A stretch of 64,000 nt of DNA from Exiguobacterium sp. Helios (lineage in GTDB: Bacteria > Bacillota > Bacilli > Exiguobacteriales > Exiguobacteriaceae). Under the pieces are notes generated by a model that saw only the letters and a list, made by a program, of their open reading frames with translations, did not search any database and was not told the origin of the DNA. Positions within the stretch are counted from its first letter, which is position 1. Each line of letters opens with the position of its first letter. Made by a program: the position numbers and the translations under genes. The stretch lies in contig NZ_CP053557.1 in assembly GCF_014524545.1 (NCBI RefSeq), positions 1,451,501-1,515,500 of the forward strand, read 5' to 3'. Below are positions 1 to 8,791 of the stretch, piece after piece.

Positions 1-85
1 TTGACGTCAAATAGTCCTCCATCTGGTCAAAAGATTTCCGAAAAAGACATCAAAAAATAAATGTGTCTATAATGTGAAGTTATAG

Positions 86-120
86 AACCTATAAGCTGTA
101 CTTATAGGTTTAGGGTTTTT
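86..120 (+). terminator. Probable intrinsic terminator of an upstream gene
   Basis: A perfect 10-bp inverted repeat (arms 86-95 and 101-110, 5-base loop) is followed by TAGGGTTTTT. The stem is AT-rich. It lies before the promoter of the ketone-body operon, so it most likely ends a gene outside the window. Confidence 0.55.
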
Positions 121-122
121 GA

Positions 123-151
123 TTGACCATCCGGTGATTCAATTGTTAAAT
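123..151 (+). promoter_or_regulatory. SigA-type promoter of the ketone-body operon
   Basis: TTGACC (123-128) and TTAAAT (146-151) are separated by 17 bases. The -35 is good and the -10 only fair. The cre site directly downstream and the strong ribosome binding site at 187-194 support it. Confidence 0.5.
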
Positions 152-164
152 GATGAAGAAGCAA

Positions 165-179
165 TTGAAAGCGCTTACT
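165..179 (+). promoter_or_regulatory. cre site (CcpA catabolite-repression operator)
   Basis: TTGAAAGCGCTTACT matches the Bacillus cre consensus WTGNAANCGNWNNCW at every defined position. It sits just downstream of the predicted transcription start and upstream of the first gene. CcpA bound there would block transcription when preferred sugars are present, which suits an operon for a secondary carbon source. Confidence 0.75.
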
Positions 180-200
180 AAATTTTAAAGGAGATCCATC

Positions 201-1640
201 ATGGAACTGATTATCATTCTTCTTGCCTTATCTTTATTAATGTTCGTAGCGTACCGTGGCTTTTCAGTCATCTTATTTGCTCCGATCTGTGCTCTGTTCG
301 CTGTCTTACTGACGAATCCGGATTGGGTCTTGCCGTTCTTCTCCAACATCTTCATGGAAAAAATGGTGGGATTCATTAAAGCCTACTTCCCGGTCTTCCT
401 GCTCGGAGCGATTTTCGGGAAAGTCGTCGAAATGTCAGGAATCGCTGAATCGATCGCGAAGTCGATCATTCGGATGATCGGAGCGAAACGGGCGATTCTT
501 GCCATCGTGTTGCTTGGCGCGATTTTGACGTATAGCGGTGTCAGCCTGTTCGTCGTCGTCTTTGCCGTCTATCCGTTCGCAGCGAACTTGTTCCGCGAAG
601 CGAATATCCCGAAACGCTTGATTCCGGGAACGATTGCCCTTGGTGCGTTTACGTTTACGATGGATGCCTTGCCGGGGACACCGCAAATCCAGAACGTCAT
701 TCCGACGACGTTCTTTAAAACGGATATCTATGCGGCACCAATCATGGGATCAATCGGCGGCTTGATCATCCTGACGGTCGGGATGTTCTATCTTGAATCC
801 CGTAAACGTAAAGCTCATCAAGCTGGGGAAGGGTATGCCGGATTTGAAGCGACGGCAGCCAGTACGGCTCCGCAGATGGAATTGAAAAATGAACCGGAAC
901 TGACGCTCGAGACGGCACAACAACCGGTTTACCGCCAAGTCCTGGCATTTGTGCCGTTGATTTTAGTCGCTGTCATGAACAAATACTTTACGCTCGCGAT
1001 TCCGGCATGGTATCCGGAAGGTTTTGATTTCGCCGCGATCGGTCTTGAAGCATTCGGGAAAATCGAGACGCCGGCCGTTCTTGCCATCTGGTCCGTCCAA
1101 ATGGCCTTGATCATCGGGATTATCTCCGCGATGCTGTATGACTTCAAAAAAGTCCGGACGAACTTCCAGGCCGGATTGAACCTCAGTATCGGTGGTGCCT
1201 TACTTGCTGTCATGAATACCGGAGCCGAGTACGGATTCGGCGGTGTCATCGCCGCTTTACCGGGCTTCAAGACGGTCTCGAACGGGATTTCATCGACGTT
1301 CACCGATCCGCTCGTCAACGGAGCGGTCACGACGACGGCACTTGCCGGGGTAACCGGTTCTGCGTCCGGCGGAATGGGCATCGCGCTCAGTGCGATGTCG
1401 GATAAATATACACAAGCGATCACGTCAGGCGGCGTCCCGCCGGAAGTCATGCACCGGGTCATCTCGATGGCGTCCGGCGGCATGGATACGTTACCGCACA
1501 ACGGAGCCGTCATCACGTTGCTTGCCGTCACCGGCTTGACGCACCGTCAGTCGTACCGTGACATCTTTATGATTACGATTTTAAAGACAGTGACGGTCTT
1601 CCTGATGATCGGACTTTACAATCTGACAGGTCTTTATTAA
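201..1640 (+). CDS. GntP-family permease, probably for 3-hydroxybutyrate/acetoacetate
   Basis: A 479-residue, very hydrophobic protein with about a dozen membrane segments, read as a GntP-family carboxylate:H+ symporter. It starts at ATG 201 behind AAAGGAGAT (187-194). It heads an operon with CoA-transferase A and B, a 3-hydroxybutyrate-type dehydrogenase and a thiolase, the same order as Bacillus subtilis yxjC-scoA-scoB-yxjF. The substrate is therefore inferred to be a short hydroxy- or keto-acid rather than gluconate. A cre site upstream points to catabolite repression. Family is secure; the substrate rests on context only. Confidence 0.85.
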   Translation: MELIIILLALSLLMFVAYRGFSVILFAPICALFAVLLTNPDWVLPFFSNIFMEKMVGFIKAYFPVFLLGAIFGKVVEMSGIAESIAKSIIRMIGAKRAILAIVLLGAILTYSGVSLFVVVFAVYPFAANLFREANIPKRLIPGTIALGAFTFTMDALPGTPQIQNVIPTTFFKTDIYAAPIMGSIGGLIILTVGMFYLESRKRKAHQAGEGYAGFEATAASTAPQMELKNEPELTLETAQQPVYRQVLAFVPLILVAVMNKYFTLAIPAWYPEGFDFAAIGLEAFGKIETPAVLAIWSVQMALIIGIISAMLYDFKKVRTNFQAGLNLSIGGALLAVMNTGAEYGFGGVIAALPGFKTVSNGISSTFTDPLVNGAVTTTALAGVTGSASGGMGIALSAMSDKYTQAITSGGVPPEVMHRVISMASGGMDTLPHNGAVITLLAVTGLTHRQSYRDIFMITILKTVTVFLMIGLYNLTGLY

Positions 1641-1672
1641 GCATTTGGGTTTAAAAAAGGGGGAAATGAACG

Positions 1673-2374
1673 ATGCAACAGGGGAAAATCTACGATTCAT
1701 TTACAGAAGCGACAGCTGATATTTTTGACGGGGCGACACTCGTCGTCGGGGGATTCGGTTTATGCGGGATTCCGGAGAAATCGATTGCTGCCTTGCAGGA
1801 AAAAGGGGTCAAGGACTTGACGGTCGTCAGCAACAACTGTGGCGTCGATGACTTCGGACTCGGCATCTTATTACAATCACGTCAAATCAAAAAGATGGTC
1901 TCGTCCTACGTCGGGGAAAACAAGACGTTTGAGCAACAGTACTTAAGCGGAGAGATTGAGGTCGATCTCGTGCCGCAGGGGACACTGGCAGAACGGATCC
2001 GGGCCGGCGGAGCGGGCATTCCCGGCTTTTATACACCAACTGGCGTCGGGACACCGATTGCGGAAGGCAAGGAACAAAAAGAGTTCGACGGGAAAACCTA
2101 TCTGCTCGAAGAAGGGATCGTCGGTGATTTTGCGCTCGTCAAAGCCTGGAAAGCGGACAAGCTCGGTAATCTCGTTTTCCGGAAAACATCGCGGAACTTC
2201 AATCCGCTCGTCGCGACAGCCGGCAAAGTGACGATCGTCGAAGTCGAAGAACTGGTTGAAGTCGGTGAACTCGATCCAAATGAAATCCATACACCGGCCG
2301 TTTACGTCCAGCGCATCATCGTCGGGACGGACTACGAAAAACGCATCGAACGCCGGACATTCCGGGAAGCATAA
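1673..2374 (+). CDS. scoA: Succinyl-CoA:3-ketoacid CoA-transferase, subunit A
   Basis: A 233-residue alpha subunit of the two-gene CoA-transferase that moves CoA from succinyl-CoA to acetoacetate. The glycine-rich region near residues 22-32 ([15 protein letters not shown]) and the [16 protein letters not shown] stretch near residue 110 are typical of the family. It lies 32 bases after the permease and 12 bases before the beta subunit, so the two subunits are co-translated in one operon. It acts in the cytosol in ketone-body breakdown. Length is normal for subunit A. Confidence 0.92.
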   Translation: MQQGKIYDSFTEATADIFDGATLVVGGFGLCGIPEKSIAALQEKGVKDLTVVSNNCGVDDFGLGILLQSRQIKKMVSSYVGENKTFEQQYLSGEIEVDLVPQGTLAERIRAGGAGIPGFYTPTGVGTPIAEGKEQKEFDGKTYLLEEGIVGDFALVKAWKADKLGNLVFRKTSRNFNPLVATAGKVTIVEVEELVEVGELDPNEIHTPAVYVQRIIVGTDYEKRIERRTFREA

Positions 2375-2386
2375 GGGGGAGATACT

Positions 2387-3049
2387 ATGGCAACGTCAAG
2401 AGAAATCATTATCAACCGCGCGCTGCAGGAAATCGAGGACGGCATGTACGTCAATCTCGGAATCGGGATTCCGACACTAATCGCCAATGCGATTCCGGAT
2501 GATGTCCACGTCATGCTGCAATCGGAAAACGGGTTGCTCGGCATCGGACCGTATCCGCTCGAACATGAAGTCGACGCCGACGAAATCAATGCCGGCAAAG
2601 AGACGGTTACGGCACAAAAAGGCGCGTCCTATTTCGACAGTGCCGAATCGTTTGCGATGATCCGCGGTGGTCACATTGATCTTGCGATTCTAGGCGGGAT
2701 GGAGGTCGCCGAAAACGGTGACCTCGCGAACTGGATGATTCCCGGCAAGATGGTCAAGGGAATGGGCGGGGCAATGGATCTCGTCAACGGCGCGAAACGG
2801 GTTGTCATCATCATGGAACACGTCAATAAGTACGGCGAGTCGAAGGTCAAGACACGTTGTACGTTACCGTTGACCGGCAGTCAAGTCGTCAACCGGTTGA
2901 TCACGGATAAAGCGGTCTTTGATTTCACGGAAGCCGGGATGGTCTTGATTGAGACATTGGACGGACTCACAGTCGAAGACATCCGCAACGTGACGGAAGC
3001 GGACTTCACTGTCAGTCCGGAACTTGAACGCATCAGCATAGGGGAGTGA
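2387..3049 (+). CDS. scoB: Succinyl-CoA:3-ketoacid CoA-transferase, subunit B
   Basis: A 220-residue beta subunit. The catalytic glutamate motif [10 protein letters not shown] is present, with Glu47 expected to form the glutamyl-CoA thioester. It pairs with the subunit A encoded just upstream to activate acetoacetate. The start codon follows AGGGGGAGATACT. Its stop at 3047-3049 lies 5 bases before the next start, so translation of the dehydrogenase is probably coupled. Confidence 0.92.
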   Translation: MATSREIIINRALQEIEDGMYVNLGIGIPTLIANAIPDDVHVMLQSENGLLGIGPYPLEHEVDADEINAGKETVTAQKGASYFDSAESFAMIRGGHIDLAILGGMEVAENGDLANWMIPGKMVKGMGGAMDLVNGAKRVVIIMEHVNKYGESKVKTRCTLPLTGSQVVNRLITDKAVFDFTEAGMVLIETLDGLTVEDIRNVTEADFTVSPELERISIGE

Positions 3050-3054
3050 GTCGA

Positions 3055-3831
3055 ATGGTCAATGGAGATATCGTCCTTGTGACGGGAGCAGGAAGCGGGA
3101 TCGGGCTTGAAATCTCGACAGCCTTCGCAGAGGCAGGCGCGAAGGTCGTCATTACGGACGTCAATACGGAAGCAGCTGAAAAAGCAGCGAAGTCGTTACA
3201 GGGAGCGGGACATGATGTCATCGGACTGACGTTGAACGTGACGGATGAAGCGCAAGTTCAGTCAGTTTTTGCCGAGACAATCAAGCGGTACGGCCGACTT
3301 GATGTCCTGATCAATAATGCCGGTTTACAGCACGTCTCACCAATCGAAGACTTCCCGACAGAGAAGTTCGAACTGATGATTAAAATCATGCTGACGGCTC
3401 CGTTCATTGCGATTAAACATGCGTTTCCGCTCATGAAGGAGCAAGGATACGGCCGGATCATCAACATGGCATCGATCAACGGCTTGATCGGCTTTGCCGG
3501 AAAAGCGGCCTATAACTCGGCAAAACACGGTCTGCTCGGTCTGACGAAAGTCGCGGCACTGGAAGGGGCGGAACACGGCATCACAGTCAACGCCTTATGT
3601 CCGGGGTACGTCGATACACCGCTCGTTCGCAATCAGATGGCGGATCTCGCGAAAACACGACAGGTCGAATTGGAAAAAGTCCTCGAAGACGTCATCTATC
3701 CGCTCGTTCCGCAAAAACGATTGCTTGCCGTCGAGGAAATCGCCGATTATGCGTTATTCCTCGCAAGCCGCAAAGCAAAAGGGATTACGGGACAGGCCAA
3801 TGTCTTAGACGGCGGTTATACGATTCAATAA
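3055..3831 (+). CDS. SDR-family 3-hydroxybutyrate dehydrogenase
   Basis: A 258-residue short-chain dehydrogenase. It has the nucleotide-binding TGAGSGIG near the N-terminus, NNAG, the catalytic YNSAK and a C-terminal GG(Y)TIQ tail. The family oxidises D-3-hydroxybutyrate to acetoacetate with NAD, which fits exactly between the CoA-transferase and the thiolase. I choose ATG 3055 because GGGGAG at 3041-3046 is 8 bases upstream. A GTG at 3046 in the same frame overlaps that site and is rejected. Substrate specificity is inferred from context. Confidence 0.85.
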   Translation: MVNGDIVLVTGAGSGIGLEISTAFAEAGAKVVITDVNTEAAEKAAKSLQGAGHDVIGLTLNVTDEAQVQSVFAETIKRYGRLDVLINNAGLQHVSPIEDFPTEKFELMIKIMLTAPFIAIKHAFPLMKEQGYGRIINMASINGLIGFAGKAAYNSAKHGLLGLTKVAALEGAEHGITVNALCPGYVDTPLVRNQMADLAKTRQVELEKVLEDVIYPLVPQKRLLAVEEIADYALFLASRKAKGITGQANVLDGGYTIQ

Positions 3832-3844
3832 GGGGGAAATCAGC

Positions 3845-5035
3845 ATGAGCGAGCAAGTTGTCATCGTCAGCGCGACACGAACGGCAATCGGCAGTTTTAA
3901 CGGCAGTTTAAAGGATGTCCCGGCAACGAAGCTCGGCGCAACGGTCATCCAAGCGGCGCTCGAACAAGCGAATGTCGCACCGGACCTCGTCGAGGAGGTC
4001 ATCATGGGCAACGTTCTTCAGGCGGGACTCGGACAAAATCCGGCCCGTCAGGCGAGTCTCCTCGCAGGTCTTCCGGAAACGGTTCCGGCCATGACGATCA
4101 ATAAAGTCTGCGGCTCCGGGCTGAAGGCGATTCACCTCGCGTTCCAAGCTATCAAGTCCGGCGAGGCCGACATCATCGTCGCCGGCGGGATGGAAAACAT
4201 GAGTCAGGCACCGTACGTGTTAAGCGGTGCCCGGACCGGCTTACGGATGGGAGACCAGCCGCTTGTCGATACGATCATCAAAGACGGACTCGAATGTGCC
4301 TTCAATGACTATCATATGGGAATCACGGCGGAAAACTTAGCCGAGCAATATACGATTTCCCGTGAAGCACAGGATCAGTTCGCAGCGTCAAGTCAACAAA
4401 AAGCGGGACAGGCCATCGAAGCGGACCGGTTCCAAGCGGAAATTACACCAGTCGAGATTCCGCAGCGCAAAGGCGAACCGGTCGTGTTTGCACAAGACGA
4501 GTTCCCGCGTGCCGGAACGACAGCGGAATCACTTGCCCGCTTGCGTCCGGCCTTCAAAAAAGGCGGTACAGTGACAGCCGGCAATGCATCGGGTATCAAT
4601 GACGGAGCGGCAGCAGTCGTCGTCATGTCGGCCCGGAAGGCGAAAGAACTCGGCCTGACACCACTTGTCGAAATCGTTGCGAACGGTACGTCCGGTGTTG
4701 ACCCGAGCATTATGGGAATCGGTCCCGTCAAGGCCGTCGGACAGGCGTTACGAAAAGCGGGTCTCGAACTGGATGCCATCGACGTCATCGAGGCGAACGA
4801 AGCGTTTGCTGCCCAATCGCTTGCAGTTGACGCAGAACTCCAGTTTGATCCGGCAAAGTTGAACCGAAACGGCGGGGCGATTGCGCTCGGTCACCCGATC
4901 GGCGCCAGTGGAACACGGATCATGGTGACGTTGATCCACGAGATGTTACGGACCGGAGAAAGCCATGGTCTCGCGACACTTTGCATCGGGGGCGGCCAAG
5001 GAATTGCGACGATCGTCAAGAAGTATGAAGGATAA
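3845..5035 (+). CDS. Acetyl-CoA acetyltransferase (thiolase)
   Basis: A 396-residue thiolase, the usual length. Catalytic residues are all visible: Cys89 in NKVCGSG, His350 in GHPIGASG and Cys380 in CIGGGQG. It splits acetoacetyl-CoA into two acetyl-CoA and so completes use of 3-hydroxybutyrate. It is the last gene of the operon, 13 bases after the dehydrogenase, and a strong terminator follows 27 bases after its stop. Confidence 0.93.
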   Translation: MSEQVVIVSATRTAIGSFNGSLKDVPATKLGATVIQAALEQANVAPDLVEEVIMGNVLQAGLGQNPARQASLLAGLPETVPAMTINKVCGSGLKAIHLAFQAIKSGEADIIVAGGMENMSQAPYVLSGARTGLRMGDQPLVDTIIKDGLECAFNDYHMGITAENLAEQYTISREAQDQFAASSQQKAGQAIEADRFQAEITPVEIPQRKGEPVVFAQDEFPRAGTTAESLARLRPAFKKGGTVTAGNASGINDGAAAVVVMSARKAKELGLTPLVEIVANGTSGVDPSIMGIGPVKAVGQALRKAGLELDAIDVIEANEAFAAQSLAVDAELQFDPAKLNRNGGAIALGHPIGASGTRIMVTLIHEMLRTGESHGLATLCIGGGQGIATIVKKYEG

Positions 5036-5062
5036 TCAAAGCTATTGAATGCTGGAAATACG

Positions 5063-5090
5063 ACCCTGGACTTTACGTTCAGGGTTTTTC
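5063..5090 (+). terminator. Intrinsic terminator of the ketone-body operon
   Basis: A 9-bp stem with one G-U pair (5063-5071 with 5077-5085) and a 5-base loop is followed by TTTTC TGTTTT. It lies 27 bases after the thiolase stop. Confidence 0.85.
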
Positions 5091-5156
5091 TGTTTTACTT
5101 TCTGAATGATTTACTTAATTAGAGAAGTGACGCGGGAAAGAAAAAAAGCACACGAC

Positions 5157-5186
5157 ATGACAAAAACAGATAGCTTACGGTAAAAT
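5157..5186 (+). promoter_or_regulatory. Probable SigA promoter of metNIQ
   Basis: ATGACA (5157-5162), an 18-base spacer and TAAAAT (5181-5186) lie 27 bases before the metN start. There is no room for an S-box leader between this promoter and the gene, so SAM-riboswitch control is unlikely. Confidence 0.5.
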
Positions 5187-5213
5187 GAAACACGTTGCAA
5201 GGGAGGGTGTCAG

Positions 5214-5960
5214 ATGATTTCATTACAGAATGTCAGTAAAAGTTTTTCCGGACAACCGGTCATCCAGTCCGTCGCCCTCTCGATTGAACAGGGCGAGATG
5301 CATGGCATCATCGGTGCGAGCGGTGCCGGGAAATCGACGTTACTCCGGCTGATGAACCTGCTCGAACGGCCGGATACCGGGCGGGTCGAATTTGACGGAA
5401 TGGATTTAACAAACCTGTCGAACCGACAGCTGCGGCAGACCCGGCAAAATATCGGGATGATTTTTCAAGACTTTAATCTGATCGAAAACAAGACGGTCGA
5501 ACAAAACATTGGTGTTTCACTTGAACTCGCCCGTGTCAAAAAACGAGAGCGGGCGGACCGGATTCAGGAGTGTCTCCGGTTTGTCGGACTGGAATCCTTT
5601 GCCCGGAAGTATCCGTCCGAACTGAGCGGAGGGCAGAAGCAGCGTGTGGCGATTGCCCGGGCGCTCGCCAACCGCCCGCGCGTTTTGCTGTGTGACGAAC
5701 CGACGTCTTCGCTCGATCCGAGTACGACGTCGGAAATCTTACGCGTGTTGCAGGATATCAATCAGACACTCGGGGTGACGATCGTACTTGTCAGTCATGA
5801 GATGCAGGTGATTCAAAGCATTTGCAACCGGGTCACGATCATGGCAGACGGGCGGATTGAAACGACGATCGCGACCGAACCGGCGGGAATCACGGAAATT
5901 ACGAGTGATGCCGGTTGGTTCCTGACCCAATTGACGGAGCGGAGGGATTCACATGCCTGA
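5214..5960 (+). CDS. metN: Methionine-type ABC importer ATPase (short form)
   Basis: A 248-residue ABC ATPase. It has Walker A GASGAGKST near residues 36-44, the Q-loop, signature LSGGQKQR near residue 141, Walker B VLLCDEPTS and the switch histidine in VSHE. Sequence and the following MetI- and MetQ-like genes identify the MetNIQ family, which imports methionine or related compounds. Canonical MetN is about 340 residues with a C-terminal NIL (ACT-like) domain that senses methionine; this protein ends about 20 residues after the ATPase core and lacks it. ATG 5214 follows GGGAGGGTG. Confidence 0.85.
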   Translation: MISLQNVSKSFSGQPVIQSVALSIEQGEMHGIIGASGAGKSTLLRLMNLLERPDTGRVEFDGMDLTNLSNRQLRQTRQNIGMIFQDFNLIENKTVEQNIGVSLELARVKKRERADRIQECLRFVGLESFARKYPSELSGGQKQRVAIARALANRPRVLLCDEPTSSLDPSTTSEILRVLQDINQTLGVTIVLVSHEMQVIQSICNRVTIMADGRIETTIATEPAGITEITSDAGWFLTQLTERRDSHA

Positions 5961-6615
5961 TATCGTGCTCGAATATGCGGCGGAAATCAGACTGGCGATC
6001 GGACAAACGTTCGTGATGGTCGGAATTTCGATTCTCGCGGCAGTTCTCGTTGGTTTACCGCTCGGAACCTGGCTCTATCTGTCACGTAAAGGGCAGTTGC
6101 TGTCGAACCGGTTCGTCTTTTCAAGTTTGAATTTACTTGTCAACACGATCCGCTCGTTTCCGTTTTTATTGCTCATTGTCTTCCTGATTCCGTTTACGCG
6201 GTTCATCATCGGGACGGCGATCGGAACGGCAGCAGCGACCGTCCCGCTTGCTGTCATTGCGATCGCCCATTATTCACGGCTCGTCGAACAGTCGCTGCTT
6301 GAAGTGCCGAAAGGTGTCGTCGAGGCCGCCGTCTCGATGGGGGCTTCGACACGTGAAGTCGTCCTGAAGTTTTTATTCGTTGAAGCCCGGTCCGGTCTTG
6401 TGCTTGGACTGACGACGTCGATCGTCAGCTTCATTTCGTATTCGACGATCATGGGGGTTGTCGGGGGCGGAGGAATCGGCGACTTTGCTGTCCGATACGG
6501 TTACCAACAGTTTCAGACGGAATTGATGCTCTATATGATTTTGATTATGGTCATCCTGGTGCAATTGATTCAATTTACCGGGACGACCGTAGCACGCTTG
6601 CTCGATAAACGTTAA
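5953..6615 (+). CDS. metI: Methionine-type ABC importer permease
   Basis: A 220-residue membrane protein with five or so hydrophobic segments and the BPD permease coupling region near EAAVSMGASTREVV. It overlaps the ATPase gene by 8 bases (ATG 5953 inside the end of metN), so expression is coupled. Length and sequence fit MetI. It forms the channel with a MetN dimer. Confidence 0.9.
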   Translation: MPDIVLEYAAEIRLAIGQTFVMVGISILAAVLVGLPLGTWLYLSRKGQLLSNRFVFSSLNLLVNTIRSFPFLLLIVFLIPFTRFIIGTAIGTAAATVPLAVIAIAHYSRLVEQSLLEVPKGVVEAAVSMGASTREVVLKFLFVEARSGLVLGLTTSIVSFISYSTIMGVVGGGGIGDFAVRYGYQQFQTELMLYMILIMVILVQLIQFTGTTVARLLDKR

Positions 6616-6634
6616 CCGAAAGTAGGAATTCAAG

Positions 6635-7453
6635 ATGAAAAAAATCATGGTATTACTCAGCGTTTTTGTGTTGGCCTTAGCCGGATGCGGCAACGCCGAT
6701 AAAAAGGATGAACAAGAATCGGCGTCAAAAACAGAGACGTTAAAAGTCGCGTCACTGATCAAACCGATGACGGAAATTCTCGATCTCGTTAAACCGGAAC
6801 TCAAAAAAGAGGGCGTTAATCTGGAAGTCGTTGTCCTCAGTGACAACGTGCAGCCGAACAGTGCCCTCGCAGCAAAAGAAGTCGATGCGAACTTCTTCCA
6901 ACACGTCCCGTACATGGAAGAGTTCAACCGCAACAACAAAGCCAATCTTGTTCCGATTCAACCGATTTACTTTGCGAACTACGGTTTGTACTCAAAAGAG
7001 TATAAAAAGATGGACCAATTGCCGAAAGGTGCTGTTATTGCCGTCGCAAATGACGTCTCGAACATCGACCGGTCGCTCGCTCTGCTCGCACAGCATGATG
7101 CGATCAAGTTGAAAAAGAAAACCGGTCCGTACTACACGATGAAAGACATCACGGAAAACAAACGTAACTTTAAGTTCAAGGAAGTGGATTTGCTGATGCT
7201 CGCCCGCCTTTATGATGATGCGGATGCGGTCATCATGACGCCGGCCTATGCTTCACCGCTCGGTCTGACTCCGAAGAAAGATGCCCTTGTGACGGAAGGC
7301 GTCGAAAATGACTTTGCGATCACGCTCGTTGCCCGGAAGGACAATCAGGATTCAGAAGCGATTCAAAAGCTTGCGAAAGCAATGACAAGTCCGAAAGTCA
7401 AAAAGTTCCTCGAGGACAATTATGACGAAACGGCGATTCCTGCCTTTAAATAA
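6635..7453 (+). CDS. metQ: Methionine-type substrate-binding lipoprotein
   Basis: A 272-residue NlpA/MetQ-family lipoprotein. The signal peptide ends in the lipobox LAGC with Cys18 as the lipidated residue. The YFANYGLYS and DVSNIDRSLALL stretches are typical of MetQ. It is anchored outside the membrane and hands substrate to MetI. It is the third gene of the operon, 20 bases after metI. Exact ligand (L-methionine, D-methionine or a sulfoxide) cannot be told from sequence. Confidence 0.9.
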   Translation: MKKIMVLLSVFVLALAGCGNADKKDEQESASKTETLKVASLIKPMTEILDLVKPELKKEGVNLEVVVLSDNVQPNSALAAKEVDANFFQHVPYMEEFNRNNKANLVPIQPIYFANYGLYSKEYKKMDQLPKGAVIAVANDVSNIDRSLALLAQHDAIKLKKKTGPYYTMKDITENKRNFKFKEVDLLMLARLYDDADAVIMTPAYASPLGLTPKKDALVTEGVENDFAITLVARKDNQDSEAIQKLAKAMTSPKVKKFLEDNYDETAIPAFK

Positions 7454-7472
7454 GTGTTCGGATGATAATATC

Positions 7473-7525
7473 AAAAACCACGGTTCGTATGTCTGTTTCA
7501 AAGACACGCGATCCGTGGTTTTTTT
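7473..7525. terminator. Terminator between metQ and the opposing lipoprotein gene
   Basis: AAAACCACGG (from 7474) pairs with CCGTGGTTTT (7513-7522), with an inner TGTCT/AGACA helix, followed by a T run. The mirrored A tract on the left lets it serve both converging genes. Confidence 0.85.
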
Positions 7526-7549
7526 AGCATCAGTTTATCGGAATTTTGC

Positions 7550-8494
7550 CTAACGGATCGTCAACTTCTTCGCATAGCCGGTTTTCTCCAAAATATCAGT
7601 TGTCGGCATCTTGGTCCACTTGGCAACGGGAACATCAGGATTTTTCTGGATGAAGTCCGTCATGATCATATAGCCGAGCGTATATTGAGCAAGCGGCGGA
7701 ATGTCTTTGTCATAGTTGCCGTATCGTAAATCGTACGCATTCACGTTATGGTTGTTGATCTGTGTCAACAGATTTTCCAGCGTATGATCGAGAAACGGTT
7801 CGGTCGCTTCCGATTTCCCTTTTGGATAGACCTGCGCAGCAAACATGTCCGCTTCACCTTCCAAAAGGATACCGTTGAACACCGAGTCATGAGTGTTGCT
7901 TTCAAAAGCGACAGTATGGTGGTATTCGTGGGCGATGGTATTCGCCAGTGTGTCTTTTGAAAAATCTTTTGCTAAGTAAAGGGTGAACATGTTTGTCCCG
8001 GAGGCAAAACCGGTAGCACCGCCGTGACGTTGAATATCAGCCGCATTATGAATCTCATAAGGCGCGACGAAGACTGTCAGCTTATCTGTTCTTGGCAGTG
8101 CTTTGATTGAGGTCTGAAGGCTTTTTTTAATCTGTTGATGAATGGAATCCTGATGTTTTTTTTAATAGGCAATCGTTTTGTTCAGTTCTTCTGCATTGTC
8201 GGTAGGAATTTCTAAAATGCGTCTGTCCTGATAGGTAGGTGTCAGTTTTTCCTTCTCAATCCACTTATCTTTCACGTCTAAAACGTGTTTTTCAAACAGG
8301 GCACCGTTCTCGGTCGGCTCTTTGAGCGTTGCATCGACATATGACTGATATGCATCGTAAAGCGGAATGATTTTTATCGTCTGTTCATCCTGCTTGAATG
8401 TCAGTCCCGGTGGTTTTGTTTTTTCGGCTTCCGGTGTGTTGGAACAGCCGGCGAGCAGACTTGCTAACGTCATGCCAATCAACAATCGTTTCAT
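7550..8494 (-). pseudogene. DUF2268-like lipoprotein metalloprotease split by an in-frame stop
   Basis: Two reading-frame pieces lie in the same frame. The first (8494 to 8162) encodes a lipoprotein signal with lipobox LAGC (Cys17) and starts at ATG 8494 behind GGAGGGG. The second (downstream to 7550) contains the zinc-protease motif HEYHH followed by EGEAD, as in the DUF2268 predicted Zn-dependent proteases. A single TAA at 8162-8164 (codon 111 of 315) separates them, and the codons between it and the second piece read through without any other stop. Because the frame is unchanged across the TAA, this is a point nonsense change, not a frameshift. Either the gene is newly inactivated, the stop is read through, or it is a sequencing error next to the 8-T run. 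Confidence 0.75.
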
Positions 8495-8735
8495 AAAACC
8501 CCTCCTATCAACCAAATATACCACAATTATCCATACGGGAATCAGAGACAAAAGATTCCTCTTTTCTGAACTTAGTCAGATGAACTTATGTTACCGATTA
8601 CATCGTTCAAGCGCATCAGCAGTCATTTTTTAAGAAAAGAGTGAAACAGCAAGGTTTTTTGAGAAATGTCAGAATATTCACCAGATAAACTCCTGGCACG
8701 AGGTCACAGACCTGTGTTATCCTTTCGAACGAAGT

Positions 8736-8766
8736 ACCTGATTCGTTGATAAAACATGAATCAGGT
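8736..8766 (+). repeat. 9-bp inverted repeat in the brnQ leader
   Basis: ACCTGATTC (8736-8744) and GAATCAGGT (8758-8766) are perfect arms around a 13-base loop, ending 14 bases before the brnQ ribosome binding site. It has no T tract, so it is not a terminator; it may be a regulator operator or an mRNA hairpin. Confidence 0.6.
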
Positions 8767-8791
8767 CGTAATTAAATCGTGGGGGTTTCTT

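Noticed and set aside
929-1531. A 200-codon open frame on the minus strand inside the GntP-type permease gene.
   Set aside because: No ribosome site, and it is a by-product of the codon use of the opposite strand. The plus-strand gene has clear family features.
5091-5213. Search for an S-box (SAM) riboswitch before metNIQ.
   Set aside because: The leader between promoter and metN is about 25 bases, too short for the aptamer, and no conserved parts are seen.
8694-8710. TGGCACG upstream of brnQ resembles the -24 half of a SigL (sigma-54) promoter.
   Set aside because: The required GC at -12 is absent (sequence there is CA), so no complete sigma-54 site exists.
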